A stretch of DNA of 64,000 nucleotides, taken from assembly GCF_041929345.1 (NCBI RefSeq), contig NZ_JBHFNQ010000219.1, positions 31,132-95,131 of the forward strand. The letters are read 5' to 3'. Positions 8,262-17,073 of the stretch are shown in pieces (within the stretch, counting starts at the first letter, position 1; every line of letters starts with the position of its first letter). This DNA is from Floridanema aerugineum. GTDB taxonomy: Bacteria; Cyanobacteriota; Cyanobacteriia; Cyanobacteriales; Aerosakkonemataceae. A program made the position numbers and the translations under genes. Under the pieces are notes generated by a model. The model was not told the DNA's origin. It ran no database searches and saw only the letters and a list, made by a program, of their open reading frames with translations.

Positions 8262-9128
8262 ATGCTTTCACGTCGTTTTCTGTTAGTGCAAATTTTATTG
8301 TCCCTAGCAAGTTGTGCTGTTTTTAGAACTAACTCAGGAAGAGAGTTAACTAAATTAACTATTGGAATAGTTTCTTATGGAGAAGGAGTGCGTTCTATTG
8401 AAGAATACGGTAGGTTTGTAGATTATTTACAGAAGCAGACGAATACATTAATTGAATTAGAACCTGCTTACAATGAAATCAAGGCGATCGAACAAATCAA
8501 GCGACAAGCTTGGGATTTAGTATTTGCTTCTCCGGGATTAGCTGCGATCGCAATTTCCCAAGCAAATTACATACCCTTGTTTCCACTACAAGGAAAGAAC
8601 AGGTATAACACTTTGCGAGCGGTATTTATAGTACTGAAGCAAAGTCCGATGCAAAAATTAGCAGATTTAGCTCAACAGAAAATAGCCTTGGGTCAGCCTG
8701 GATCTGCCACTAATTATTACATACCTTTATACGATCTTTATGGCGCAGTCTTAGCGGAAATAATTTTAGCACCAACACCCCAAGACATTTTAGAATATAT
8801 CTCTAAAGGAGAAGTTGCAGCTGGGGCTTTATCGGAAGAAGAATTTAATACTTATCGCTCCCAATTTAAGCCAACAGAATTTCGGATTATTTACATTAGC
8901 CGTCAAATTCCTATAGGAGCAGTTTTGATTAATCCTAAAGTGAAAGCTAATCAAAAGCAAAAAATTAAACAGGCTATGACCGAAATTTCTTCTGAACTAG
9001 CACAAGATACAGGTTATATTCCTAATATTCCACCGTCTGATTACACAATATTAATCAACATGATTAACAGGGTAAAATCTATAGAAGCTCATATTAGAGA
9101 AAAGCCTGCACGGTTATTTTCCATGTAA
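8262..9128 (+). CDS. PhnD-like periplasmic binding lipoprotein
   Basis: A 288-residue protein. The N-terminus has a short signal with a lipobox-like LAS-C18. The rest matches the PhnD/SsuA/transferrin substrate-binding fold: LTIGIVSYGEGVRSIEEYGRF, a DLVFASPGLAAI segment, and the hinge ALGQPGSATNYYIPLYDLYG typical of phosphonate/phosphite-binding proteins. There is no ABC permease or ATPase nearby, so it more likely works as a ligand-sensing partner than in uptake. It is divergent from the DUF3365-HAMP gene. The ligand is not predictable. Confidence 0.85.
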   Translation: MLSRRFLLVQILLSLASCAVFRTNSGRELTKLTIGIVSYGEGVRSIEEYGRFVDYLQKQTNTLIELEPAYNEIKAIEQIKRQAWDLVFASPGLAAIAISQANYIPLFPLQGKNRYNTLRAVFIVLKQSPMQKLADLAQQKIALGQPGSATNYYIPLYDLYGAVLAEIILAPTPQDILEYISKGEVAAGALSEEEFNTYRSQFKPTEFRIIYISRQIPIGAVLINPKVKANQKQKIKQAMTEISSELAQDTGYIPNIPPSDYTILINMINRVKSIEAHIREKPARLFSM

Positions 9129-9167
9129 GTAGATGTTAGGTAAAATCTGCGAATAAAGCAATTTTAC

Positions 9168-9792
9168 TTAATTACCTAATCCGCAGTTTGGAAAAACAAT
9201 TACCGAATTATCAAAACTTACAAACGCCAGAAATTTACCTTTAAACCATCTTTCGGATGCGGTGTTGGTATTCTTAACCAATTCCAAATTTTGCTCAGGT
9301 AAAAGTTCCCAATTATAATCTCGAACTAAATATACAGCAAACACTTTCATCACCAATTGAGCAAAAACTTTACCCAAACATTCGCGCATTCCGCCGCCAA
9401 AATGTACATAACTAAAAGGTTTTTTATCCTCACTTCTCTCAGGAGAAAACCGCTCAGGGTCAAACTTTTCCGGTTGATAATAAATCGACTCATCAGCGTG
9501 AGTTCTACCTATTTGGTAAAGAATGCGGCCCCAAAAGAATTTTTGTACTTGGGGGCCAAATAACAGCAAAATATTGATTATTGGTGAGAATAAAACGGTT
9601 TGCCTCGGCTCCCACGATCGCAATTGAATCAGCACCAAAGATCCGGGTTTTAAAAATAGAACCGTATTTCTTTTGCCGCTTTTCCATGAAATCTGGATCG
9701 CGAAGAAACTCAACTGTTTCTCCAATCAAAGGCAAACCAAAATTTCCGGGTGGCAAAGGCAGTGTCCGAGAATTACCAGTTGTAGTAGTCAT
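9168..9792 (-). pseudogene. cytochrome P450 (CYP120-like) remnant with large internal deletion
   Basis: Two reading frames make one broken gene. Frame one (9792 down to 9505, 95 codons) is a P450 N-terminus (LPLPPGNFGLPLIGETVEFL through STKILLGP). Frame two (up to 9168) is the P450 C-terminus, with YQIGRTHADES, EKFDPERFSPE and the haem-cysteine loop FGGGMRECLGK. Intact CYP120 proteins are about 440 residues. Here the region from roughly residue 90 to 330 (including the I helix and ExxR) is missing, and the two ends are joined out of frame near 9520-9550. It cannot make a functional P450. The C-terminal ORF is long enough to be mis-called as a gene. Confidence 0.88.
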
Positions 9793-9876
9793 CGTTGGTT
9801 ATTCCAGGGAAAATAGATATAGAGTGTAGATATTTCAAATTGTAAACTCTTTGCCAATTTCCAACTGATAATTCTC

Positions 9877-10731
9877 CTAAACTACTTTTAAAATCATTCC
9901 TTCTTTAGCTAATACAGCATTAGGAGAGGCAGCCAGGATTTTTTCTTCGAGGCGATCGAGAAACTCATCGCTATGAACAGGTTCGTGATGAAATTTTACA
10001 AACCTTTTGACTCCAGCCGCTTCGCATACTTTTACCCCTTCTTCCCAGGTTGAGTGACCCCAGCCAACTTTAGGAGATTTGGGATTATGATATTCCTCAT
10101 CGGTATACATAGAATCGTAAATTAACAGGTCTGCATTATTAGCTAATTGCAGCACGCTTTCATCTATATGGTCTGGATAATGTTCTGTATCCGTGCAGTA
10201 AAATACCGAATGTCCTTGCCAGGTGACGCGATAACCCATTGCGCCATTTGGATGATTTAGGGGGCCTGTTTCAATGATGATATCGTCTATTTTAAATTTG
10301 TCCCCGCAAGAAATATGACAAAATTCTATATTCGCCTGCATTCCTTTAATAGGAACTGGAGAATTGGGGTGAAGCACTCGCTCCATAAAATGTTGTTCTA
10401 AAGAGCCATTTTGATCGGGAACCGCGCCATAAATTTGAAAATGATTACCCTCAACAAAAGCTGGGATAAACATTGGTACGCCTTGAATATGATCCCAATG
10501 GTAATGGGTAAAGAACATATAGGCTTCTACGGGCATAGTTTTGAGTAGTTCTCTACCCAAAACGTGCAAGCCGCTACCGCCATCGAAAATTAGGCGTTTG
10601 CCGCCAATTCGCATTTCGATACAGGAGGTGTTGCCTCCGTAACGCGCAGTTTGGTTTCCAGGGGTGGGGATACTACCTCGGACACCCCAGAATTGAACTA
10701 AAAATTCGTCAGAAGAATGGCTATTTTCCAT
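9877..10731 (-). CDS. MBL-fold metallo-hydrolase
   Basis: A 284-residue protein. It starts VQFWGVRGSIPTPG and has GGNTSCIEM, the metallo-beta-lactamase signature THYHWDHIQG (H-x-H-x-D-H), a later HPNGAMGYR, and D residues in YCTDTEHYPDH and DSMYTDEEY. This subgroup resembles RNase Z/phosphodiesterase-like hydrolases fused to sensor domains elsewhere. It overlaps aroC by 11 bases, so the two are probably one transcript. The substrate is unknown, possibly a cyclic nucleotide or phosphodiester, by family only. Confidence 0.87.
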   Translation of the reverse strand: MENSHSSDEFLVQFWGVRGSIPTPGNQTARYGGNTSCIEMRIGGKRLIFDGGSGLHVLGRELLKTMPVEAYMFFTHYHWDHIQGVPMFIPAFVEGNHFQIYGAVPDQNGSLEQHFMERVLHPNSPVPIKGMQANIEFCHISCGDKFKIDDIIIETGPLNHPNGAMGYRVTWQGHSVFYCTDTEHYPDHIDESVLQLANNADLLIYDSMYTDEEYHNPKSPKVGWGHSTWEEGVKVCEAAGVKRFVKFHHEPVHSDEFLDRLEEKILAASPNAVLAKEGMILKVV

Positions 10732-11833
10732 GTGCTACTTCAAATTTCAAGGTGCCACATTGCCCCTGTTGCCGCAAAAGGTGATCGCACAACACTAAGG
10801 CAACCATTGCTTCTACCATAGGCACTGCTCTAGGTAGTACGCAAGGGTCATGTCTTCCTTTGGCTGCCAAGGTGGTTGCTTCTCCTTCACGGGTTACAGT
10901 ACGCTGTTCTTTTCGGATCGTAGCAGTTGGTTTAAAGGCTACTCGGATGATGATATTTTCACCGTTGGAAATGCCACCCTGGATACCGCCCGATCGGTTG
11001 GTAACGGTTCGGATGTGACCTTCCGCGTCAGTATAAAATTCGTCGTTGTGTTCGCTGCCTGTTAGTAAAGTACCAGCAAAGCCGGAACCAATTTCAAATC
11101 CTTTACTGGCGGGTAAGGACATCACACCTTTTGCTAAGTCTGCTTCTAGTTTATCGAATACTGGCTCACCTAATCCGGGAGGAATGTTGCGAGCCACACA
11201 TTCTACTACCCCACCGATCGAGTCGCCTTGCCGTCTGACTTCCTCGATTAGTTCAATCATCCGATCTGCACACTCTAAGTCGGGACAGCGAACGATGTTA
11301 CTTTCTACTTGTTCCATCGTCACTGTGTTGGGGTCAACGACTCCTTCGAGGTCTTTGATGCGTTTAACGTAACCGATAATCTCTGTCTTAGCGATTTGTT
11401 TCAGGATTTTTTTAGCGATCGCACCCGCTGCCACTCTCCCGATTGTCTCTCGCGCCGACGATCGCCCCCCGCCTTGCCAGTTGCGAATCCCATACTTCGC
11501 GTCGTAAGTCGCATCAGCATGGGATGGACGATACTTTACCGCCATTTCATCATAATCTTGGGGTCGAGTATCTTGATTTTTCACCAAAATTGTGATAGAT
11601 GTTCCTAATGTTTTACCTTCAAAAACACCGGAAAGAATTTCGCAGCTGTCGGCTTCTTTACGGGGTGTGGTAATCTTACTCTGTCCAGGTCGTCTTCTGT
11701 CTAATTCTTGTTGAATTTCAGCCGGAGTTATTTCTAGTAGTGGCGGACAACCGTCAATGACTACTCCGACTCCGCCGCCATGAGATTCACCAAATGTGGT
11801 AATGCGAAATAAATGTCCGAAAATGTTACCCAT
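10721..11833 (-). CDS. aroC: chorismate synthase
   Basis: A 370-residue protein of normal length. It catalyses the last shikimate step, 5-enolpyruvylshikimate-3-phosphate to chorismate, with reduced FMN. Signatures are the N-terminal GNIFGHLFRITTFGESHG, the GRSSARETIGRVAAGAIAKK block, and RSGGIQGGISNGE. It is followed by, and overlaps, the MBL-fold hydrolase gene on the same strand. The start codon 11833 is fixed by the conserved N-terminus. Confidence 0.97.
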   Translation of the reverse strand: MGNIFGHLFRITTFGESHGGGVGVVIDGCPPLLEITPAEIQQELDRRRPGQSKITTPRKEADSCEILSGVFEGKTLGTSITILVKNQDTRPQDYDEMAVKYRPSHADATYDAKYGIRNWQGGGRSSARETIGRVAAGAIAKKILKQIAKTEIIGYVKRIKDLEGVVDPNTVTMEQVESNIVRCPDLECADRMIELIEEVRRQGDSIGGVVECVARNIPPGLGEPVFDKLEADLAKGVMSLPASKGFEIGSGFAGTLLTGSEHNDEFYTDAEGHIRTVTNRSGGIQGGISNGENIIIRVAFKPTATIRKEQRTVTREGEATTLAAKGRHDPCVLPRAVPMVEAMVALVLCDHLLRQQGQCGTLKFEVAHGK

Positions 11834-12303
11834 GATGTTGTTGAGGATGCCGAAAACTTTGATTTTATCAGCGATTGGTGTTTGGGGTTGCAGGCTGGGT
11901 AGCTGAACTTAAATAAATTTTAGCTAACTGCTTTCAAGACAGAGGGCAAATCAGGAAAAAATCTTCTCTCAATTATTGATCTGTGGAAAATAGGCGTTAA
12001 TATTGATGATGTTAGTTTGTGTTTGTTTTGTCTGCTACAGGTGCATTGACTTAGTTTGATAGACTGTATTTTGGTTTCCTGACAAGATTTCCACAAATAT
12101 TGCTTATGGTAGTTTTGCATTATACTTCCAGAGGTGATAATAGCCGATAAGATAGCAAAAGCTTAAGACTTAACCGGGAAACTACCAAGAAAAACGCTCT
12201 CGATCCTCCCTTGCTTTAGCGGGAGGGTGAAAGCGAACACCTGTTTGATAAAACGATGCTATCTGTGTAATTAATAATGGCACAGATGGCAAAGTGGTAG
12301 ATT
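11834..12303. other. intergenic region between divergent aroC and the ccmS-like pair
   Basis: These 470 bases hold the promoters of aroC (-) and the ccmS-like genes (+). A 6-bp hairpin CCTCCC/GGGAGG lies at 12206-12227, without a T-run. A 66-codon minus-strand ORF (11920-12120) has no recognisable features and I do not call it. I found no RNA gene. Confidence 0.4.
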
Positions 12304-12414
12304 GTGAAACAAAACAAACAATTACTCGAACAATGGAAGATTTATGCTAACCTTTGGCGAGTACAGTCTGAGTTGAAATTTGAATTAACATTGGCAACGA
12401 CAGAACGCAAGTAA
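12304..12414 (+). CDS. possible 36-residue small protein
   Basis: A GTG-started ORF of 36 codons (KQNKQLLEQWKIYANLWR, then VQSELKFELTLATTERK) ends two bases before the first ATG of the ccmS-like gene. Its composition is protein-like (helical, amphipathic, Trp and Arg present) and the tight spacing suggests coupling. There is no strong ribosome-binding site. It could equally be an untranslated leader. Confidence 0.35.
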   Translation: MKQNKQLLEQWKIYANLWRVQSELKFELTLATTERK

Positions 12415-12416
12415 TT

Positions 12417-12848
12417 ATGATGTTTGGTAGTACCCAGTCAAATCAGGGCGCGAATAACTGGCGACAACAGTTAAATGATTTCGTCAAGCAAAATCAGAAA
12501 GAATTAGCAGCCCTAGCTTGGGGGTTAATGCAACAAAGGGGAGAAAGTGAAGATACTTTGGGTATCGATCTCGAACCATCACCGCATTTTGTATACTGCC
12601 CCAGAAATGCGATCGAAGCATTAAATCAAAAGGTCGAAAATCAACTTCAGGAAATTTTGGGCATTTTAGATGCACATAATCCGAAGCAAGAAGTTTTGAT
12701 TATTGGCATTGGTAGTGGTCAAATTAAGTTGGTGCAGTTTGAACCGGAACCTTCACCACCTGATTGTTTTGCTGAGGTGGCGAAAGATGTGAATACTTTG
12801 TTGGAACATTTAGAAGAAAGGATGTGCGAACAAATAGCGATCGAATAA
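12417..12848 (+). CDS. conserved cyanobacterial protein, CcmS-like (beta-carboxysome assembly chaperone)
   Basis: A 143-residue soluble protein. The conserved stretches NWRQQLNDFVKQNQKELAAL, WGLMQQRGESEDTLGIDL, PHFVYCPRNAIEALNQ and VENQLQEILGILD resemble, as I recall them, the cyanobacterial family named CcmS. CcmS was reported to bind the shell protein CcmK1 and assist beta-carboxysome assembly. I cannot align it here, so the name is tentative; the family being restricted to cyanobacteria is more certain. No other ccm genes are nearby. Confidence 0.6.
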   Translation: MMFGSTQSNQGANNWRQQLNDFVKQNQKELAALAWGLMQQRGESEDTLGIDLEPSPHFVYCPRNAIEALNQKVENQLQEILGILDAHNPKQEVLIIGIGSGQIKLVQFEPEPSPPDCFAEVAKDVNTLLEHLEERMCEQIAIE

Positions 12849-12911
12849 GCGATCGCACTTAGAAAGAAAAATTTGATTCATTCCCGCAAAGCTCGGCAAT
12901 TGTTCAACTTG

Positions 12912-13808
12912 CTAATCATCCGGTTCGGCGATGAAGTTGAAAATATGTTGGGCAGTAAGTTCTGGTTTTTCTAGGTGGGGTACGTGACCACAATTGGCGA
13001 TCCAGATTAGTTTGCTATTGGCGATCGCATTCTTAAATTTTTCCGCGTCAGCAACACCCAAAATTCGGTCAGATTCTCCCCATAAAATTAAAGTTGGTTG
13101 CCCAATATCTTTAAGTTTTTGCCGAAAAGAACCGTAACCTCCGCTTTTAGTAAAAGCAACTAAAGCTTGTGCCCAACCAGAGGTTTGTAAATGCAATGCG
13201 GCACATAATTGAGCATCAACCGAAGCAAAGGTAGGGTTACAATAGGCGTTGATGCTAATGCGTTGACGGACTTGAGGATTCCGTAAAAATTCAGTAGCTA
13301 AATAACCCAAAGGTGGAAATAAAAATTTACCCATTGCGGGGCCTGCGGTGAAACCTGCACTATCAATTAAGATTAAATTTTTAACTGCTTCGGGATAAGT
13401 AAGAGTAAAGTCAATTGCTGCTGCACCTCCCATAGAAGCGCCGACTAAAATTACTGGTTGTTTGATTAAAGTTTTCCAGGAATAGTAGAGATGTGTGGCG
13501 ATCGCACTAGGACTAAAGCTAAGTAATGGGTTTCTTTCTGTAAAGCCAAAACCCAAGAGATCGATCGCCCAAGTTTCCTGTTTTTCGGCAAGAATGGGTA
13601 GCAGGCGGCGGAATTCAAATACTGAACTATCGAACCCATGAAGTAATAAAATTGGGGTTCCATTTGTACCCAATTTGACATAACTTGTGCCAATTGGTTG
13701 TTCGCTCAAGGGAGTGAAAATTGGTTGATATTGGATATTTTGTGCCAGAGCAATCGAGGTAGATTCTGTTAATTGCTCGACGGAATTGGGAAGAAAAGAA
13801 GGCCACAT
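12912..13808 (-). CDS. alpha/beta-fold hydrolase
   Basis: A 298-residue protein from ATG 13808. A GTG 54 bases further upstream is possible but would run through a HIP1 site, so I prefer the ATG. The fold shows LLLHGFDSS (oxyanion region), the nucleophile elbow VGASMGGAA, the acid in LWGESDRILG and the base in NCGHVPHLEKP. These match the serine hydrolases common in cyanobacterial genomes. The substrate is unknown. It faces the DUF928 gene. Confidence 0.85.
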   Translation of the reverse strand: MWPSFLPNSVEQLTESTSIALAQNIQYQPIFTPLSEQPIGTSYVKLGTNGTPILLLHGFDSSVFEFRRLLPILAEKQETWAIDLLGFGFTERNPLLSFSPSAIATHLYYSWKTLIKQPVILVGASMGGAAAIDFTLTYPEAVKNLILIDSAGFTAGPAMGKFLFPPLGYLATEFLRNPQVRQRISINAYCNPTFASVDAQLCAALHLQTSGWAQALVAFTKSGGYGSFRQKLKDIGQPTLILWGESDRILGVADAEKFKNAIANSKLIWIANCGHVPHLEKPELTAQHIFNFIAEPDD

Positions 13809-13924
13809 GGAGTTTAGTATAACTGATATGCGATCGCCCGAGATAATAAAGATTGCTGACACTCAGGAGCAATTTAAGCCAAACTAGAGTCTATCTTGTA
13901 AATAGATTAGAAGAAGATTCGAGC

Positions 13925-14722
13925 ATGAATATGAAATTAGCTCTGACTGGGAAGACTTTGCTGGTGAGTCTGGGTTTAGGATTAGCGATCGCTCCCTACT
14001 TAATAACAGAAGTTAAGGGGCAAAATCAACAAGTAACTAGAGTCAAAAATTTAACCTGGGAAGTAAGTCAGAGTTACCAGCCACCAGACAGAAGCGCACC
14101 TTCTGCCACTGCGGGAGGCGCTTCGCGAGGAGGTTGTATAGAAAGTGCAGGAGTTCTCACTTCCTTAATGCCGCAAAATAACTTAGGATTAACCCTAACA
14201 GGGTATCCGACATTCTTTTGGTATGTTCCCAAATCTAAAGCGGAAGCATTGGAATTTAAGCTGCTAGACGGGGAAAATGGTCAGGTAATTTACAAAAAAA
14301 CTCTTGCTGTTCCGTCTAATTCAGGTATTGTCAGTTTTAGATTACCCAACAATGAATTATCCGCACCTTTAGAGGTGGGTAAAATGTATCATTGGTTCCT
14401 CACAATGATCTGTCCACCTAACCCAAACCAAGAACTTCCAGACAAAAGTGGAAATGTTATCGTAGACGGATGGGTGGAGCGAATCCAATTGAACCCTAAT
14501 TTAGTGAATAAACTAGAAAAGGCGGCACCAAGCGATCGTCCAGCCTTGTATGCAGCCGCAGGTATTTGGCACGAAAGTTTAACAACTTTAGTTGACTTAC
14601 TTCGCCAGAAACCGGATGACCGAAATTTAAAAAATCAGTGGAAGAAACTTCTAGATTCTGTCGGATTAAATGTATTAGTAGAAAAGCCAATGCTTGATTG
14701 CTGTACATCCAAACCCAACTAA
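13925..14722 (+). CDS. DUF928 domain secreted protein
   Basis: A 265-residue protein from ATG 13925 (the longer ORF start has no support). A signal peptide covers about residues 1-32. The DUF928 region begins at YQPPDRSAPSATAGGASRGGC, the usual Pro/Gly-rich entry, and includes LTGYPTFFWYVP and a C-terminal AAAGIWHESLTTLVDLL helix. The function is unknown. DUF928 genes often sit beside CHASE2 proteins, as here (31 bases to the next start), which suggests an extracytoplasmic partner for that receptor. Confidence 0.85.
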   Translation: MNMKLALTGKTLLVSLGLGLAIAPYLITEVKGQNQQVTRVKNLTWEVSQSYQPPDRSAPSATAGGASRGGCIESAGVLTSLMPQNNLGLTLTGYPTFFWYVPKSKAEALEFKLLDGENGQVIYKKTLAVPSNSGIVSFRLPNNELSAPLEVGKMYHWFLTMICPPNPNQELPDKSGNVIVDGWVERIQLNPNLVNKLEKAAPSDRPALYAAAGIWHESLTTLVDLLRQKPDDRNLKNQWKKLLDSVGLNVLVEKPMLDCCTSKPN

Positions 14723-14753
14723 GATTTAGTGATTACCAATTGGTATATTTAAT

Positions 14754-17018
14754 ATGCTTTCTAAGCTTAAACTAAAACAGCTAATTTGGGAATGGCGTGG
14801 AGTATTAATTACTGTACCAAGCGTCACTCTATTAGCAATTGCTTTACGTTTCGCGGGATTGTTTCAGTTTTTGGAATTTTCTGCATACGATCAAATGTTT
14901 CAGTTGCGTCCCAAAGAAGCTAGGGATTCTAGAATTGTGATTGTAGGAATAAATGAATCAGACATCCAAGAATTAAAACAATGGCCGATAAAAGACAAGA
15001 TTCTAGTAGACTTGTTGCAGAAAATTAAACAACAAAGACCTAGAGCCATAGGTTTAGATATTTATCGGGATTTACCTGTAGGAAGTGAAGCCGAGCATCA
15101 AAAATTATTACAGTTATATAGGACTACGCCTAATTTAATAGGCATTAAAAAAGTCGTAGGCGGTGCAGGAGGCCCAGCAGTAAATCCGCCGCCAATTTTA
15201 GAAAAAAAAAGACAGATTAGTGCTAACGACTTACCTTTAGATACAGATGGGAAAATCCGGCGACAGTTCTTATATCTTGGTAAAGTAGAAAGCTTGGGCT
15301 TGAAATTAGCTTTAATGTATTTGAAAAAAGAGGGTATAGTTGCCAAAGGAGCGAAAAATAATTATTTGCGATTGGGAAAGGTAGTATTTGTTCCTTTTGA
15401 AGCTAATGATGGCGGTTATGTTCGTACTGATGCAGCTGGATATCAGGTAATATTAAACTTTCGTGGGGCGGGGAATTTTCAAATTGTTTCGCTGATAGAT
15501 GTGTTAAAAAATCGCATTTCTAGCGATTTAATGCGCGGACGCATTGTCTTAATTGGTTCAACAGCAGCCAGCTTAAACGATCTATTATATACGCCTTATA
15601 GTAGCAATTTTGTCGGCATTCCCCAAAGAACTTCCGGGGTAGAAATTCATGCTCATTTAACTAGCATGATTTTAAGTGCGGTTATCGATGGTCGTCCGTT
15701 AATTAAAACTTTGCCAGAATGGTTAGAGTGGTTGTGGATATTATTTGGTGCTACCATAGGCGCAGTTTTAACTTGGCAGTGGCGATATCGAGGTGGTGTA
15801 GGCAAGTTTTCTGTAAAAAGAACCGCTAGTATATTGTCAGTAATAGGCGGTTTTTTCTTAATAGGTTATCTAGCTTTTTTAGAAGGTTGGTGGATTCCAG
15901 TAATTCCGCCAGTAGTTGCTTTTGTTGGCTCAGCAAGCGTGATTATTAGCTATATTGCCCGTACTGCTGGAGAAATTCGGAAAACGTTTAGTCTTTATCT
16001 TACAGATGAAGTAGTAGCTAATTTGCTGGAATCACCAGATGGATTTAAACTTGGTGGAGAACGCCGAAAAGTGACAATTTTAATGTCAGATTTGCGCGGT
16101 TTTTCCTCAGTTTCCGAAGAGTTAGCGCCAGAAACAGTTGTTTCCATGTTAAATATTTATTTGGGGGAAATGGCAGATCAAATTGTCAAGTATCAGGGAA
16201 CGATCGATGAATTTATTGGAGATGCAATATTGGTGCTTTTTGGTGCGCCAACGCAAAGAGAAGATGATGCAGAAAGAGCGATCGCTTGTGCCCTAGCCAT
16301 GCAATTAGCAATGGACAGTGTAAACAAGAAAAATGAGCGTTTAGGATTACCAAAAATCGAAATGGGAATTGGCATTAGTACTGGTGAAGTAGTAGTAGGA
16401 AATATTGGTTCCACAAAACGAGCCAAATACGGCGTAGTCGGACATCATGTAAACTTAGCCGCGAGGATTGAATCCTACACAGTAGGTGGGCAAATTTTAA
16501 TTTCCGAATCAACCCTCAAAGATGCAGGAGAAATCGTCAAAATAGATGCAGAGATGAAGGTACAACCCAAAGGATTTAACGAACCAATTTCCATTTATGA
16601 TGTAGATGGAATCGATGGAAAATACAACCTGCATCTGCGGAAAGAAGAAAATATTCTCCTGCCATTAAAAGAGGAAATTTTGTTACAATACACAATTTTA
16701 GAAGGAAAGCATATAAATGACGAAATGTACGAAGCAAGTCTGGTCAAACTATCAACCAAAGGTAGAGAAATAAAAGGTGCAGAAATCAAAACAGAACATA
16801 ACTTAGAGATATTTAAAAATATTAAGTTAAACTTATTGATTAACTATGAAAAGAAATCGCTGAGTGGAGATATCTACGCCAAAGTATTAAAGAAATCCCA
16901 AGATGAAGAAAACATTTATTATCTAGGCTTGACAACCGTAGCATCAGATGCGGGAGAAATACTGAAGGAGATATTTAACGATAGCGAAGTGCAGATAGAA
17001 AATAATGTGGTTAAATAA
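14754..17018 (+). CDS. CHASE2-domain class III nucleotide cyclase with C-terminal extension
   Basis: A 754-residue protein. After an N-terminal membrane segment (about 16-38), a CHASE2 sensor covers about 40-315 (FSAYDQMFQLRP, GLDIYRDLP, VLIGSTAASLNDL). Three membrane segments follow (about 325-342, 357-378, 380-402). The cyclase domain (435-620) has metal aspartates D446 (SDLRGFS) and D490, plus N567 and R571 (VNLAARIE). The purine-selecting residue is E486 (TIDEFIGDA), as in the cyanobacterial guanylyl cyclase Cya2, rather than Lys. The last 130 residues form a beta-rich extension that weakly resembles PilZ but lacks its RxxxR. It is probably co-transcribed with DUF928. Confidence 0.9.
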   Translation: MLSKLKLKQLIWEWRGVLITVPSVTLLAIALRFAGLFQFLEFSAYDQMFQLRPKEARDSRIVIVGINESDIQELKQWPIKDKILVDLLQKIKQQRPRAIGLDIYRDLPVGSEAEHQKLLQLYRTTPNLIGIKKVVGGAGGPAVNPPPILEKKRQISANDLPLDTDGKIRRQFLYLGKVESLGLKLALMYLKKEGIVAKGAKNNYLRLGKVVFVPFEANDGGYVRTDAAGYQVILNFRGAGNFQIVSLIDVLKNRISSDLMRGRIVLIGSTAASLNDLLYTPYSSNFVGIPQRTSGVEIHAHLTSMILSAVIDGRPLIKTLPEWLEWLWILFGATIGAVLTWQWRYRGGVGKFSVKRTASILSVIGGFFLIGYLAFLEGWWIPVIPPVVAFVGSASVIISYIARTAGEIRKTFSLYLTDEVVANLLESPDGFKLGGERRKVTILMSDLRGFSSVSEELAPETVVSMLNIYLGEMADQIVKYQGTIDEFIGDAILVLFGAPTQREDDAERAIACALAMQLAMDSVNKKNERLGLPKIEMGIGISTGEVVVGNIGSTKRAKYGVVGHHVNLAARIESYTVGGQILISESTLKDAGEIVKIDAEMKVQPKGFNEPISIYDVDGIDGKYNLHLRKEENILLPLKEEILLQYTILEGKHINDEMYEASLVKLSTKGREIKGAEIKTEHNLEIFKNIKLNLLINYEKKSLSGDIYAKVLKKSQDEENIYYLGLTTVASDAGEILKEIFNDSEVQIENNVVK

Positions 17019-17073
17019 GGAATTGGCAGAAACCCAAGTGTATAAGTAAAATCAGGAGGTTTTTGGGAATTGT

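Noticed and set aside
9129..9180. TTAGGTAA/TTACCTAA repeat as a terminator between convergent genes
   Set aside because: An 8-bp arm with a 28-base loop and no T-run; likely chance.
11920..12120. 66-codon minus-strand ORF in the aroC upstream gap
   Set aside because: No recognisable domain, no ribosome-binding site, and low-complexity composition; it is not supported.
12200..12235. CCTCCC/GGGAGG hairpin as a terminator or IS end
   Set aside because: A 6-bp stem with no T-run and no transposase gene nearby; not enough to call.
14100..14140. GCGGGAGGCGCTTCGCGAGG motif inside the DUF928 gene, seen as a possible inserted repeat
   Set aside because: The encoded TAGGASRGGC fits the normal DUF928 Gly/Arg-rich motif, so it looks like ordinary coding sequence.
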